The notes under the pieces were generated by a model that was not told the DNA's origin, searched no databases, and worked only from the letters and a program-made list of their open reading frames with translations. A stretch of DNA of 11,871 bases from Gemmatimonadota bacterium (GTDB lineage: Bacteria; Gemmatimonadota; Gemmatimonadetes; Gemmatimonadales; GWC2-71-9). The stretch spans positions 1 to 11,871 of the forward strand of contig QHUQ01000176.1 in NCBI GenBank assembly GCA_003221985.1, written 5' to 3'. Shown in pieces: positions 1 to 6,763 of this stretch (positions within the stretch are counted from its first letter, which is position 1; every line of letters starts with the position of its first letter). The position numbers were made by a program, and so were the translations under genes.

Positions 1-633
1 GACGCTGTGGGGCCGGGACGCGCGCAACTAATCGCGCGTCATCAAGCGCTGGCGGATACAGCCGTCGTCATTGTGGTTGCGGACACGCCGCGCATTGTTG
101 TCTCACCGCCGAGCCAACAACTCGTCGGCGGCGACTCGGGAGTGGTCAGCGCGACGGTGTTTGATTCGGCGGGCCCTCAGGTCAATGCCGACGTCACCTG
201 GAATCTCGGCGACACGAACTCGGTCGTCCGCGTCGCCTCGGTATCACAGTCGCAAGTGTCCTTCGTCGCGACCGCGCCGGGGCGAGCGGTGCTGATCGCA
301 CGCTATCGCACGCTCGCGGATACCGCCGAGGTCATTGTCGTGCAGTCACCCTCGCCGCCGCCCGATCCGGTAACGCGCATCATCGTGTCGCCGAAAAGTC
401 AGGAACGCGTCGTCGGTGACTCGGGGGTCGTCAATGCGACCCTGCGTGATGCGGCTGGACGAGACGTTTGGCCCGGAGAAATCACGTGGGAGTCGGGCGA
501 TACGTCGACGGTCCTGCACATCCGGTATGTCGGAAGCTCGTGGATCGTGTTTGACGCATTGCGAAGCGCGACTGCTCGGCTGATAGCGCACCATCGCGAC
601 CTGGCGGATACGGCGGTTGTGATCGTCCGATAA
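1..633 (+). CDS. Ig-like (BIG2-type) repeat protein, C-terminal part
   Basis: The frame is open from the first base of the window, so the 5' end is missing; 210 residues and a TAA stop are visible. The visible part is made of Ig-like repeats: the end of one, then two full units at residues 31-114 and 126-210. Shared motifs are IVVSP or IIVSP, GDSGVV.AT, TW..GDT and a closing LADTA.VIV. A Pro/Ser-rich linker (QSPSPPPDP) separates the two full units. Such beta-sandwich repeats are typical of large secreted or outer-surface proteins, where they act as spacers or in adhesion; no catalytic domain is visible. There is no cell-wall or type IX sorting motif at the C-terminus. The family call (BIG2 or a related bacterial Ig fold) is inferred from the repeat pattern. 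The specific function is unknown. Confidence 0.72.
   Translation, partial: DAVGPGRAQLIARHQALADTAVVIVVADTPRIVVSPPSQQLVGGDSGVVSATVFDSAGPQVNADVTWNLGDTNSVVRVASVSQSQVSFVATAPGRAVLIARYRTLADTAEVIVVQSPSPPPDPVTRIIVSPKSQERVVGDSGVVNATLRDAAGRDVWPGEITWESGDTSTVLHIRYVGSSWIVFDALRSATARLIAHHRDLADTAVVIVR
91..630 (+). repeat. Two tandem Ig-like coding repeats
   Basis: Bases 91-342 (84 codons) and 376-630 (85 codons) encode homologous units that both start with an R-I-[VI]-V-S-P strand and end with LADTA.VIV. The visible start of the window (bases 1-78) encodes the end of a preceding unit with the same closing motif. The units have diverged clearly at protein level, so this is an old domain duplication and not a recent DNA repeat. 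Confidence 0.7.
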
Positions 634-649
634 CTCAACGACGCGGGCT

Positions 650-703
650 GTGGGCTACGTGTTAACTCGGGATTCGTCAGGTCCTGGTCAACACGTAGCC
701 CAC
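650..703. repeat. 14-bp perfect inverted repeat, possible terminator
   Basis: GTGGGCTACGTGTT at 650-663 is exactly complementary to AACACGTAGCCCAC at 690-703, with a 26-base loop. It begins 17 bases after the stop codon of the Ig-like protein, a usual position for a transcript-end hairpin. It is followed only by a pyrimidine-rich stretch (ATTCCTTTCC), not a clean T-run, so it is at best a weak intrinsic terminator. A dimeric regulator site or a mobile palindrome is also possible. Confidence 0.55.
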
Positions 704-732
704 ATTCCTTTCCACGTCTCCACAGCCGCGAT

Positions 733-750
733 CTCATCCTTCGGGATGAG
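733..750. other. Hairpin with UUCG tetraloop
   Basis: CTCATCC (733-739) and GGATGAG (744-750) form a perfect 7-bp stem closed by C-G around a TTCG loop. C(UUCG)G is one of the most stable RNA tetraloops. There is no T-tract after it on the plus strand. It lies in the intergenic region upstream of the candidate sigma promoter, so it would not be in that mRNA unless transcription starts further upstream. Its role is unknown. Confidence 0.5.
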
Positions 751-786
751 TGAGTCCACAGGCGGGCTATCGCAGGGGCGTGACTA

Positions 787-859
787 TTTTCCACAGATGC
801 TGTGGATAGTGGACAAACACTGGAATGCCCACCAACCCAACAATTTGTGATGTGGATAA
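787..859. promoter_or_regulatory. Cluster of DnaA-box-like sites upstream of the sigma gene
   Basis: TGTGGATAA at 851-859 is the exact reverse complement of the consensus DnaA box TTATCCACA. TGTGGATAG at 801-809 (minus) and TTTTCCACA at 787-795 (plus) each differ from it by one base. Weaker TCCACA-containing matches lie at 716-724, 752-760 and 940-948. Three near-perfect boxes within 73 bases is more than expected by chance in high-GC DNA. The perfect box ends 10 bases before the candidate -35 element of the sigma gene. DnaA control of that promoter, or a DnaA-titration site, is the simplest reading. Confidence 0.45.
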
Positions 860-869
860 CCGCGTATAT

Positions 870-898
870 TTGCACAGATTGGCAGGAAATCCTATATT
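870..898 (+). promoter_or_regulatory. Candidate promoter of the sigma factor gene
   Basis: TTGCAC (870-875) and TATATT (893-898) are separated by 17 bases, the optimal sigma-70 spacing. The -10 matches TATAAT at 5 of 6 positions; the -35 is weak (TTG only). Transcription would start near 905 and give a leader of about 70 bases before the ATG at 976. Confidence 0.4.
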
Positions 899-962
899 GG
901 CGCGCAGTTAGGTGGCCTAAATGGCGGCGTCAGCCCGCCGTTTCCACACACATATCGTTTCA

Positions 963-969
963 AGGGGAG
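963..969 (+). promoter_or_regulatory. Ribosome binding site fixing the sigma start
   Basis: AGGGGAG lies 6 bases before the ATG at 976. This supports that start over an upstream in-frame start at 802, whose extra residues would be translated from the promoter region and do not resemble sigma sequence. Confidence 0.75.
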
Positions 970-975
970 TCGCGC

Positions 976-1869
976 ATGGCGAGGTCGAATGGCGGCAAGG
1001 CGAAGGCCTTTTTCCGCACCACCCCTTCCGGCGCATTCGACCAGTACCTGCAAGACATACAAAAACTTCCCCTCATCAAAGATCCCGCTGAAGAACGTCG
1101 CCTCGCCCGTCGCGTGCAACGGGGCGATGAAAAAGCCGCCGAGCGTTTAGTCACCGCCAATCTGCGATTCGTCATCTCCTACGTCAAAAAATACCAGGGC
1201 CACGGTCTCGATCTCTCTGAGTTGGTCGCGATCGGCAACGAAGGGCTGCTCAAGGCGGTCAAGAAGTTCGATCCCGACCAGGGCGTCAAGTTCATTTCGT
1301 ACGCCGTGTGGTGGGTGCGGCAGGCGGTACTGAAGGCGTTGGCGGAACAGACGCGCAGCGTGCGAATTCCGCTGAATCAGAACTCCCAGCTGATTCGCAT
1401 GAGCCGCACCGAGACGTATCTCTCACAAGAGCTTGGCCGAGAACCGACCGACAACGAAATCGCGCAGGCCCTCGAAGACTCCGTCGAAAACGTGCGCACC
1501 GCCCGTCGCATGACGGCGGCGGAGCTGTCGCTCGACGCGCCGGTCGATCGCACCGACAAGGACGCCGCGACGCTCGGCGAGCGCTTCGCGGGACAAGAAG
1601 GCGGCGAGATCGAGGAGCGCACCGACGGCAAGCTGATGCGCGAGTTCATCGATCGGATCTTCCACAAGTATCTCACGCCGCGCGAGCGCAAGATTCTCTA
1701 CCTCTATTACGGGCTCGAAGAGGGCAGCGAGGCGATGACGCTCGAGAAGATCGGCGCGCTGATGGGCGTGACGCGTGAGCGCATCCGGCAGATTCGAGAA
1801 CGGGCGTTTGAGAAGCTGAGAGAATCGCCCGACGGCAAAGCGCTAAAGGGGTTCTGGAGAGCAGCCTAG
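976..1869 (+). CDS. sigA: RNA polymerase sigma-70 factor, RpoD/SigA type without region 1.1
   Basis: A 297-residue sigma-70 family protein that directs RNA polymerase core to promoters. Region 1.2 is seen at about residues 20-40 (FDQYLQDIQKLPLI), region 2 at about 55-127 with the 2.3/2.4 signature YAVWWVRQAVLKAL, region 3 starting at RSVRIP (127-132), and region 4 with its helix-turn-helix at about 254-283 (MTLEKIGALMGVTRERIRQI). It lacks the long acidic region 1.1 of large primary sigmas and starts with a short basic tail. Compact sigmas of this kind are the main or a group 2 sigma in several phyla, so primary versus alternative cannot be decided from one locus. The ATG is supported by AGGGGAG six bases upstream. 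The gene is monocistronic: the following hairpin separates it from glcD. DnaA-box-like sites lie upstream of the candidate promoter. Confidence 0.93.
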   Translation: MARSNGGKAKAFFRTTPSGAFDQYLQDIQKLPLIKDPAEERRLARRVQRGDEKAAERLVTANLRFVISYVKKYQGHGLDLSELVAIGNEGLLKAVKKFDPDQGVKFISYAVWWVRQAVLKALAEQTRSVRIPLNQNSQLIRMSRTETYLSQELGREPTDNEIAQALEDSVENVRTARRMTAAELSLDAPVDRTDKDAATLGERFAGQEGGEIEERTDGKLMREFIDRIFHKYLTPRERKILYLYYGLEEGSEAMTLEKIGALMGVTRERIRQIRERAFEKLRESPDGKALKGFWRAA

Positions 1870-1890
1870 GCACTCCAGCTTCACGAGATC

Positions 1891-1925
1891 AAGGGGGTCA
1901 GGACAGTCTGTCCTGACCCCCTTTT
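1891..1925 (+). terminator. Strong rho-independent terminator after the sigma gene
   Basis: AAGGGGGTCAGGACA (1891-1905) pairs perfectly with TGTCCTGACCCCCTT (1909-1923) around a 3-base loop, and the arm runs into TTTT (1922-1925). It lies 21 bases after the TAG stop of the sigma gene and 14 bases before the glcD ATG. The near-perfect symmetry, with A's opposite the T's, means it could also act on the minus strand. Such long perfect GC-rich palindromes are often dispersed in a genome. Confidence 0.9.
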
Positions 1926-1939
1926 GACTACTATATAGC

Positions 1940-3421
1940 ATGACCTCGTCCCTCGCTCGCGATCTCGTCGCCATCGTCGGCGCTATGCACGTTCGAGAAG
2001 CGCGTGCCGAGCGCGTCACGTACTCGATGGACGGTCTCCCCACTCATCGCCGCGTTCCCGACGTCGTCGTGTTGCCCGGCACGCGCGAAGAGCTGATCGC
2101 CGTCGTGCGACTGCTCGCGGCGCTCGGCGTTCCGTTCGTCCCGCGCGGCGCCGGCACCGGCCTCTCGGGCGGGGCCCTGGCAGGCGAAGGGACTGTGCTG
2201 GTCGTGTTGACCCGGTTGAATCGGATAGTGCGCGTCGACCGCGACAATCGCCTCGCCGTCGTCGAGCCGGGCGTGGTGAACGCGAAGCTGGGCGCGGCGG
2301 CTCGGCCGCATGGTCTGCAGTACGCTCCCGATCCATCGAGCCAGAGCGCGTGCACGATCGGCGGCAATGTCGCCGAAAACTCCGGTGGGCCGCATTGCTT
2401 GAAGTACGGCGTCACCGCCAATCACGTGCTGGCGCTCGAGCTGCTGCTGGCGGACGGATCGCTCGTGGAGGTCGGCAGCGCGGGCGGCGAGCCGTGGGGG
2501 CCGGATCTCGTCGGAGTGTTCGTGGGCTCGGAAGGAAACTTCGGCATCGCGACGCGCATCACCGTCCGTCTCATGCCGCTGCCGCGCGCGGTCAGGACGA
2601 TGCTGGCCGACTTCAACGGCCTTCGCATCGCGGGCGAGGCGGTGTCGGCCATCATCGCCGCCGGCATCGTTCCGGCGGCGCTCGAGATGATGGATCAGTC
2701 GTGCATCTGTGCGGTGGAAGACTCCGTGTACGCGGCCGGCTATCCGCGCGACGCCGCCGCGGTGCTGCTCGTCGAGATCGACGGCCGCAATGCCGACGCC
2801 GTCGTCGCGGAGACCGAAGTCGTCGCCGATCTGCTGCGGAAATCGGGTGCGCGATCGGTGCGAACCGCGGCCAGCGAAGCGGAGCGTGAGCGCCTGTGGC
2901 AGGGACGCAAGAAAGCGTTCGGCGCGATGGGCCGGCTGTCGCGCGATCTGGTGGTGCAGGACGCCGTCGTCCCGCGTTCCGCGCTGCCGCAGGTGCTCGA
3001 GACGATCGGCGCCATCGCGCAGCGCTATGGCATCGTCGTCAGCAACGTCTTCCACGCCGGCGACGGCAACCTGCATCCCAACATCTCGTTCGACGCCACC
3101 GATCCCGCGCTCAAACAGCGCGTCGAAGCCGCCAGCGCCGAGATCATGGCCACCTGCATCGCGGCGGGCGGGACGATCACCGGCGAGCATGGCGTGGGAA
3201 TCGACAAGTTGCGCTACATGCCGTTGATCTTCGATGCCGAGTCGCTCGGAGCGATGCACGCGGTACGGAAAGTGTTCGATCCCGACGAGCGCGTGAATCC
3301 CGGGAAGGTGGTCCCGGTACACGCATGTAGAGAGTGGGCTTCGGCTAACCCCGGACGGCACTCCGGGGAAACCGGAAATCCCCGAGCTTCCGCCCGGGGT
3401 CAGCCTGTGGGTGCCTTGTGA
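1940..3421 (+). CDS. glcD: Glycolate oxidase FAD-binding subunit GlcD
   Basis: A 493-residue FAD-linked oxidase of the GlcD/lactate dehydrogenase family; with GlcE and GlcF it oxidises glycolate to glyoxylate and passes electrons to the respiratory chain. The FAD-binding (PCMH) domain shows PRGAGTGLSGGA (68-79) and TIGGNVAENSGG (139-150). The C-terminal FAD-oxidase domain shows HAGDGNLHPN (372-381), GEHGVGIDKLRYM (415-427) and the usual end NPGKVVP (453-459). The start at 1940 fits the family N-terminus (LARDLVAIVGA) but has no Shine-Dalgarno sequence; the AT-rich TACTATATAGC just before it suggests a very short or absent leader. Residues 460-493 extend past the normal family end and are encoded by a palindromic sequence. 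The TGA stop overlaps the glcE start (GTGA, 3418-3421). A related D-lactate dehydrogenase role is possible, but the adjacent glcE and glcF favour glycolate. Confidence 0.92.
   Translation: MTSSLARDLVAIVGAMHVREARAERVTYSMDGLPTHRRVPDVVVLPGTREELIAVVRLLAALGVPFVPRGAGTGLSGGALAGEGTVLVVLTRLNRIVRVDRDNRLAVVEPGVVNAKLGAAARPHGLQYAPDPSSQSACTIGGNVAENSGGPHCLKYGVTANHVLALELLLADGSLVEVGSAGGEPWGPDLVGVFVGSEGNFGIATRITVRLMPLPRAVRTMLADFNGLRIAGEAVSAIIAAGIVPAALEMMDQSCICAVEDSVYAAGYPRDAAAVLLVEIDGRNADAVVAETEVVADLLRKSGARSVRTAASEAERERLWQGRKKAFGAMGRLSRDLVVQDAVVPRSALPQVLETIGAIAQRYGIVVSNVFHAGDGNLHPNISFDATDPALKQRVEAASAEIMATCIAAGGTITGEHGVGIDKLRYMPLIFDAESLGAMHAVRKVFDPDERVNPGKVVPVHACREWASANPGRHSGETGNPRASARGQPVGAL
3343..3405. repeat. 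Nested palindrome encoding the GlcD tail
   Basis: GGCTAACCCCGG (3343-3354) faces CCGGGGTCAGCC (3394-3405) with 11 of 12 bases complementary. Inside, CTCCGGGGA (3361-3369) pairs with TCCCCGAG (3379-3386) with one bulge. A competing fold pairs CCCCGGA (3349-3355) with TCCGGGG (3362-3368), 7 perfect bp with a 6-base loop. The block is translated as part of the GlcD tail and ends 12 bases before the glcE GTG. It may be an inserted palindromic repeat, an RNA switch affecting glcE translation, or both. Confidence 0.6.
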
Positions 3422-4626
3422 CGATTCTCGAGAAAGTCACCGCTCTTCTCGGTGAGGGCGCAGTTTTGGAGGCGGGCACGGATCGTGTGCCGCGCATAGC
3501 CCCGGGCTCCCCCGACGCCGTCGCGCTGCTGCTCGGCACGGCCCATCAGGAGGGTTGGCGGGTGCGGATCGAGGGCGCCGGCACCTGGCTGCAGAGCGAC
3601 GCTCCCTCCGATCTCGCGCTCACGACGCGTCGCCTCGACCGCGTCCCCGCCATCGAGCCGTCCGATCTCACCGCGACCGCCGAGGCGGGCATCGGGCTCG
3701 ACCAGCTGCGCCAGCAGCTCGCCGATCGCGGCGCGTGGCTCGGGATCGATCCGCCTGGTCTTGCCGGGCGCACGCTCGGTTCCGTCGTCGCGACGGCGAC
3801 GGCCGGGCCGCTGCGCCACGGCTTCGGCCCGATCAAGGACCATCTGCTCGGCGTCACGTTCGTGACCGGCGACGGCCGCATGGTCCAGAGCGGCGGCCGC
3901 GTCATGAAGAACGTCGCCGGCTACGACCTGACGCGCCTGCAGGCGGGAGGCTTCGGGGCATTCGGTGTGATCGTCCTCGTGCATCTGCGGCTGCGCACGT
4001 TGCCGCGCGCCGACGTCACCTACCTGCTGGAGGGCGCGCGCGAAGACCTGACGCAGGTCGGCGAAGACATCGCCGCCGCGGGACTGACGCCGGCGGCGCT
4101 GGAGCTGGTGTCGCCCGCGCTCGCGCGACGCGAGCGGTGGGTGTTGGGCGTACGGCTGGCCGGGTCCCCGGCGCTCGTCGCGGCGGATGAGGCCGGCCTG
4201 GGCGCCGCGAGCGGCGGCGGGCGATTCGCGCCACTGCGCGCCGAGGAAGCCCATGCCTTTTGGATGCGCCTGGCGGAAGGATTCGCGGTGCGGCCCGTGA
4301 CGTTCCGCATCGGCGGCGTGCCCACCGCCAGCGACGAGCTGCTCGATCTGCTGCAGCATCAGCTCGGCGACGAGTGGATCTCCGCCTCGCCCGCGGCCGG
4401 CGCGATCCGCTGGACCGGCGACGCGAGCATCGATCGCTTGCAGCGGTTGCGCCGCACGCTCGCCGGGCTCGAGGTGCCGCTCACGCTCGAGCGCGCACCC
4501 TGGGCGCTGCGTGGCGCCGTCGGGCACTTCGGGGCCTATCGCGAGGGCGTGGGCCCGCTCGTCACCGGCCTGCGCCGCACGTTTGATCCCGGAGGCGCCC
4601 TCGTCGTCGCCACAGAAGGCTCATGA
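3418..4626 (+). CDS. glcE: Glycolate oxidase FAD-binding subunit GlcE
   Basis: A 402-residue FAD-binding subunit of glycolate oxidase. The PCMH-type FAD domain occupies roughly residues 20-200. The hallmark GGRVMKNVAGYDLTRL at 159-174, with GPIKDHLLGV just before it, is characteristic of GlcE and separates it from GlcD. The C-terminal half (about 200-402) is less conserved and ends TFDPGGALVVA, comparable to the FAD-oxidase C-terminal end. The GTG start lies in the GTGA overlap with the glcD stop, without a clear Shine-Dalgarno sequence, so translation is probably coupled to glcD. The hairpin ending at 3405 could modulate this coupling. The stop overlaps the glcF start (ATGA, 4623-4626). Confidence 0.92.
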   Translation: MTILEKVTALLGEGAVLEAGTDRVPRIAPGSPDAVALLLGTAHQEGWRVRIEGAGTWLQSDAPSDLALTTRRLDRVPAIEPSDLTATAEAGIGLDQLRQQLADRGAWLGIDPPGLAGRTLGSVVATATAGPLRHGFGPIKDHLLGVTFVTGDGRMVQSGGRVMKNVAGYDLTRLQAGGFGAFGVIVLVHLRLRTLPRADVTYLLEGAREDLTQVGEDIAAAGLTPAALELVSPALARRERWVLGVRLAGSPALVAADEAGLGAASGGGRFAPLRAEEAHAFWMRLAEGFAVRPVTFRIGGVPTASDELLDLLQHQLGDEWISASPAAGAIRWTGDASIDRLQRLRRTLAGLEVPLTLERAPWALRGAVGHFGAYREGVGPLVTGLRRTFDPGGALVVATEGS

Positions 4627-5909
4627 CGGGGGAGGACCGGACGCGAGGCGGATTCGAAGGGCTGGACGCGTGCGTGCATTGCGGGTTTTGCCTTCAAGCT
4701 TGTCCCACCTTTCTTGCCACCGGAGACGAAGCTGACTCGCCCCGCGGCCGCATCGAGCTGATGCGGGGGCTGGAGCGCGGCGACATCGCTGCGACCGACA
4801 TCGCGCTCGCCTACCACCTCGACCGCTGCCTCGGCTGCCGCGGCTGTGAGCCGGTCTGTCCATCGGGCGTGCACTACGGGCACGGGCTCGAAGCCGCCCG
4901 GTCGCGCATTACCGCGGCCCGTGGTACGCCGCGCGTGGCGCGCCTCGCGCTGTGGGCGTTGACGACCCCGGGGGTGAGCTCCGTTGTGTATTGGTTCGCC
5001 CGCGTACTGCGTGCGTCAGGATTGCCGCGACTGCTTGCCGGGTGGGGACGGTTTCGTTTCGGCATGGGGATGTTGGCGGCGACGAAATACGACGGTAAAG
5101 GACGGTATGGGACGGTAAAGGACGGTAAGGGTAAGCACTGGAAGACCCCTACCGTCTCTTCCCGTCCCTTACCGTCCCTTACCGTCCAGCTGTTCCGAGG
5201 CTGCGTCATGGAGGGCCTGTTCTCGCATGTGCACGATGCCACCAGGCGAACCCTCGCTGTGAATGGGTATCAAGTCCGCGAGGTCTCGGGCCAGGTTTGC
5301 TGCGGCGCGTTGCACGCGCACGCGGGATTGCTCGAAGCAGCGCGGGCGTTGGCGCGGATGAATATCGCAGCATTCGGCGACGGCGATGAGCCGATCGTAG
5401 TGAACAGCGCAGGCTGCGGGGCACTGATGAAAGAGTACGGGCATCTTGTGGGCGATGAGCAAGGTGAGAGATTCGGTGTGAGGGTTCGCGACGTGACGGA
5501 GCTCCTCGCCGGCGATGGGACGAAGGGGCCTGTTCCAGGCGCGCCGCTCGATCTGCACGTCGCCTACGACCCGCCCTGTCATCTCTTGCACGCGCAAGGC
5601 GTCGCCGTGCCGCCGCTCAAGCTGTTCGCCGCGATTCCCCTGCTCGAGCTCGTGAGCGTGCCGGGCGCCGCCGAGTGCTGCGGCAGCGCCGGATTGTTCA
5701 CGCTGCTCGAGCCCGAGATGTCGCGCCAGGTCCTTGCGGCGAAGCTCGAGCGGCTGCGCGAGGCGGCGCCGCAGGTCGTGGCGACGGGAAATCCCGGATG
5801 TCTCATGCAGCTCGGTGCCGGTCTCGCCGCCGCCGGCATCCACGCGCACGCCCGTCATCCCGTGGAGCTGCTCGACGATGCCTATCGTGCCGCCGGGCGC
5901 TACGAATGA
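4623..5909 (+). CDS. glcF: Glycolate oxidase iron-sulfur subunit GlcF, with a palindromic insertion
   Basis: A 428-residue iron-sulfur subunit carrying electrons from the flavin subunits to the membrane quinone pool. Two [4Fe-4S] motifs are intact: C17, C20, C23, C27 (CVHCGFCLQACP) and C69, C72, C75, C79 (CLGCRGCEPVCP). Two cysteine-rich CCG domains follow: GC at 193-194, CCG at 226-228 and GCG at 264-266; then C319, CCG at 352-354 and PGC at 391-393. Between the ferredoxin part and the first CCG domain, residues 157-188 are a Lys/Gly then Pro/Ser-rich stretch encoded by a 96-bp palindrome. It is in frame and sits in the interdomain linker, so the protein is probably functional. The ATG is in the ATGA overlap with glcE, preceded by AGAAGG; the stop overlaps the next gene (ATGA, 5906-5909). 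Confidence 0.93.
   Translation: MTGEDRTRGGFEGLDACVHCGFCLQACPTFLATGDEADSPRGRIELMRGLERGDIAATDIALAYHLDRCLGCRGCEPVCPSGVHYGHGLEAARSRITAARGTPRVARLALWALTTPGVSSVVYWFARVLRASGLPRLLAGWGRFRFGMGMLAATKYDGKGRYGTVKDGKGKHWKTPTVSSRPLPSLTVQLFRGCVMEGLFSHVHDATRRTLAVNGYQVREVSGQVCCGALHAHAGLLEAARALARMNIAAFGDGDEPIVVNSAGCGALMKEYGHLVGDEQGERFGVRVRDVTELLAGDGTKGPVPGAPLDLHVAYDPPCHLLHAQGVAVPPLKLFAAIPLLELVSVPGAAECCGSAGLFTLLEPEMSRQVLAAKLERLREAAPQVVATGNPGCLMQLGAGLAAAGIHAHARHPVELLDDAYRAAGRYE
5091..5186. repeat. 96-bp palindrome of 10-bp repeats inserted in frame in glcF
   Basis: The left arm (5091-5130) is four tandem units of a GACGGTAAAG/GACGGTAAGG type with 10-base period. The right arm (5147-5186) carries four units in inverted orientation (ACCGTCCCTT type). 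Read as reverse complement, the arms match at 34 of 40 positions. The 16-base spacer is 5131-5146. The whole element is exactly 96 bases, so its presence or absence keeps the glcF frame. The mRNA could form a stem of about 40 bp within the coding region. No transposase or target duplication is evident. Confidence 0.85.
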
Positions 5910-6763
5910 CCGGGGGCGCGCGTCGCGTCACCACACCGGACGGCGTGGATCTGGCGCTGCACCGCCTGCGTGCGTACCGGGACGGCCGTCCCGCCGTGCT
6001 GCTCGTGCACGGCGCATTCACGAACCATCGCTTCTGGCTGCATGCGGAGGATGGGAACAATGCGGGCGGGATGGCGCACTTTCTCGGCGCGGCGGGGCTC
6101 GACGTGTGGCTCGCCGACCTGCGCCATCACGGCGACAGCGCGCGCGAACCGCGGCGCGGGGCGTGGACGTTCGAGGACTGGGTGCTCAACGACACGCCGA
6201 CGCTGGTCGCGCGGGTGCGCGAGGAAACGGACGGCGCGCCGCTCGCCTGGATCGGACATTCCGCCGGCGGCGCCGCGGGGTTGTGCTGGCTCGCGCGCGT
6301 TGCGGCCGCCGCGCCGCTCCGAGCCATCGTCACCCTGGGGACCCCCGGCCCGCGGCGCCTCGGCCTGGTGCGGCGCGCGCTCGCCGCGACGACGATCGCC
6401 CTGTCGCGCGTCCTCGGGCGATTCCCGGCCCGGGCGCTGGGCTTCGGCAACGAAGACGAGGCCGCCGAGATCATCGCCGAATGGATGGAGTGGAATGTGC
6501 GCGGCGGATGGCTCGGCACAGACGGCTTCGACTACTTTGCCGGCCTGGCGGCGCTGAGCGTGCCGTACCTCGGCGTGGCCGGGGCCGCGGACCGCATCTT
6601 CGCGCCTGCGGCGGCGTGCCGGCAGGTGGTCGAGCGCGTGGGCGCCGGGCGGAAGGCACTGGCGATCGAACCGGGCCTGTCGCATCGCGGCTTGGTGGTG
6701 AGCGAGCAGGCCCGAAGCTCCTGCTGGCCGAACATCGTGGCGTGGCTCAAGGAGACGCCGTGA
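5906..6763 (+). CDS. Alpha/beta-fold hydrolase
   Basis: A 285-residue alpha/beta hydrolase without a signal peptide, so probably cytoplasmic. The oxyanion-hole region is VLLVHGAFTNHRFW (31-44); the nucleophile elbow is GHSAGG with Ser119. The likely acid is Asp229 (GAADRIF) and the likely base His260 (LSHRGLV), so the triad looks complete. The substrate cannot be named; the general sequence resembles serine hydrolases annotated as lysophospholipase-like or as lipases and esterases. Residues 150-210 form a helical cap-like insertion (LGLVRRALAATTIALSRVL). The start at 5906 is chosen because it gives the ATGA overlap with glcF and begins the conserved TPDGVDLALHR strand. It overlaps the next gene by GTGA (6760-6763). 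Its place in a glycolate operon is not explained by known pathways. Confidence 0.85.
   Translation: MTGGARRVTTPDGVDLALHRLRAYRDGRPAVLLVHGAFTNHRFWLHAEDGNNAGGMAHFLGAAGLDVWLADLRHHGDSAREPRRGAWTFEDWVLNDTPTLVARVREETDGAPLAWIGHSAGGAAGLCWLARVAAAAPLRAIVTLGTPGPRRLGLVRRALAATTIALSRVLGRFPARALGFGNEDEAAEIIAEWMEWNVRGGWLGTDGFDYFAGLAALSVPYLGVAGAADRIFAPAAACRQVVERVGAGRKALAIEPGLSHRGLVVSEQARSSCWPNIVAWLKETP
6749..6754 (+). promoter_or_regulatory. Ribosome binding site for the HAD hydrolase
   Basis: AAGGAG lies 5 bases before the GTG at 6760, inside the 3' end of the alpha/beta hydrolase gene. It is the strongest internal Shine-Dalgarno sequence seen in the operon and fixes the GTG as the start. Confidence 0.75.

Noticed and set aside
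705..960. Chromosomal replication origin
   Set aside because: Three good DnaA boxes are present, but there is no dnaA, dnaN or gidA neighbour and no clear AT-rich unwinding element; a regulatory cluster is the more cautious call.
802..975. Upstream extension of the sigma factor to a start at 802
   Set aside because: The extra 58 residues come from the promoter and DnaA-box region and have no sigma-like sequence; the ATG at 976 has a good ribosome binding site.
1931..3361. Long open frame on the minus strand opposite glcD (476 codons)
   Set aside because: It is an antisense shadow of a clearly conserved glcD gene, Arg/His/Asp-rich with no recognisable domain, as is usual in high-GC DNA.
3400..4527. 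Long open frame on the minus strand opposite glcE (375 codons)
   Set aside because: Same reason: antisense to a well-supported gene, low-complexity Arg/Ala/Gly composition, no motif.
5091..5186. CRISPR array or simple tandem repeat
   Set aside because: The 10-bp units have no spacers, are arranged as inverted arms, and lie inside an intact reading frame.
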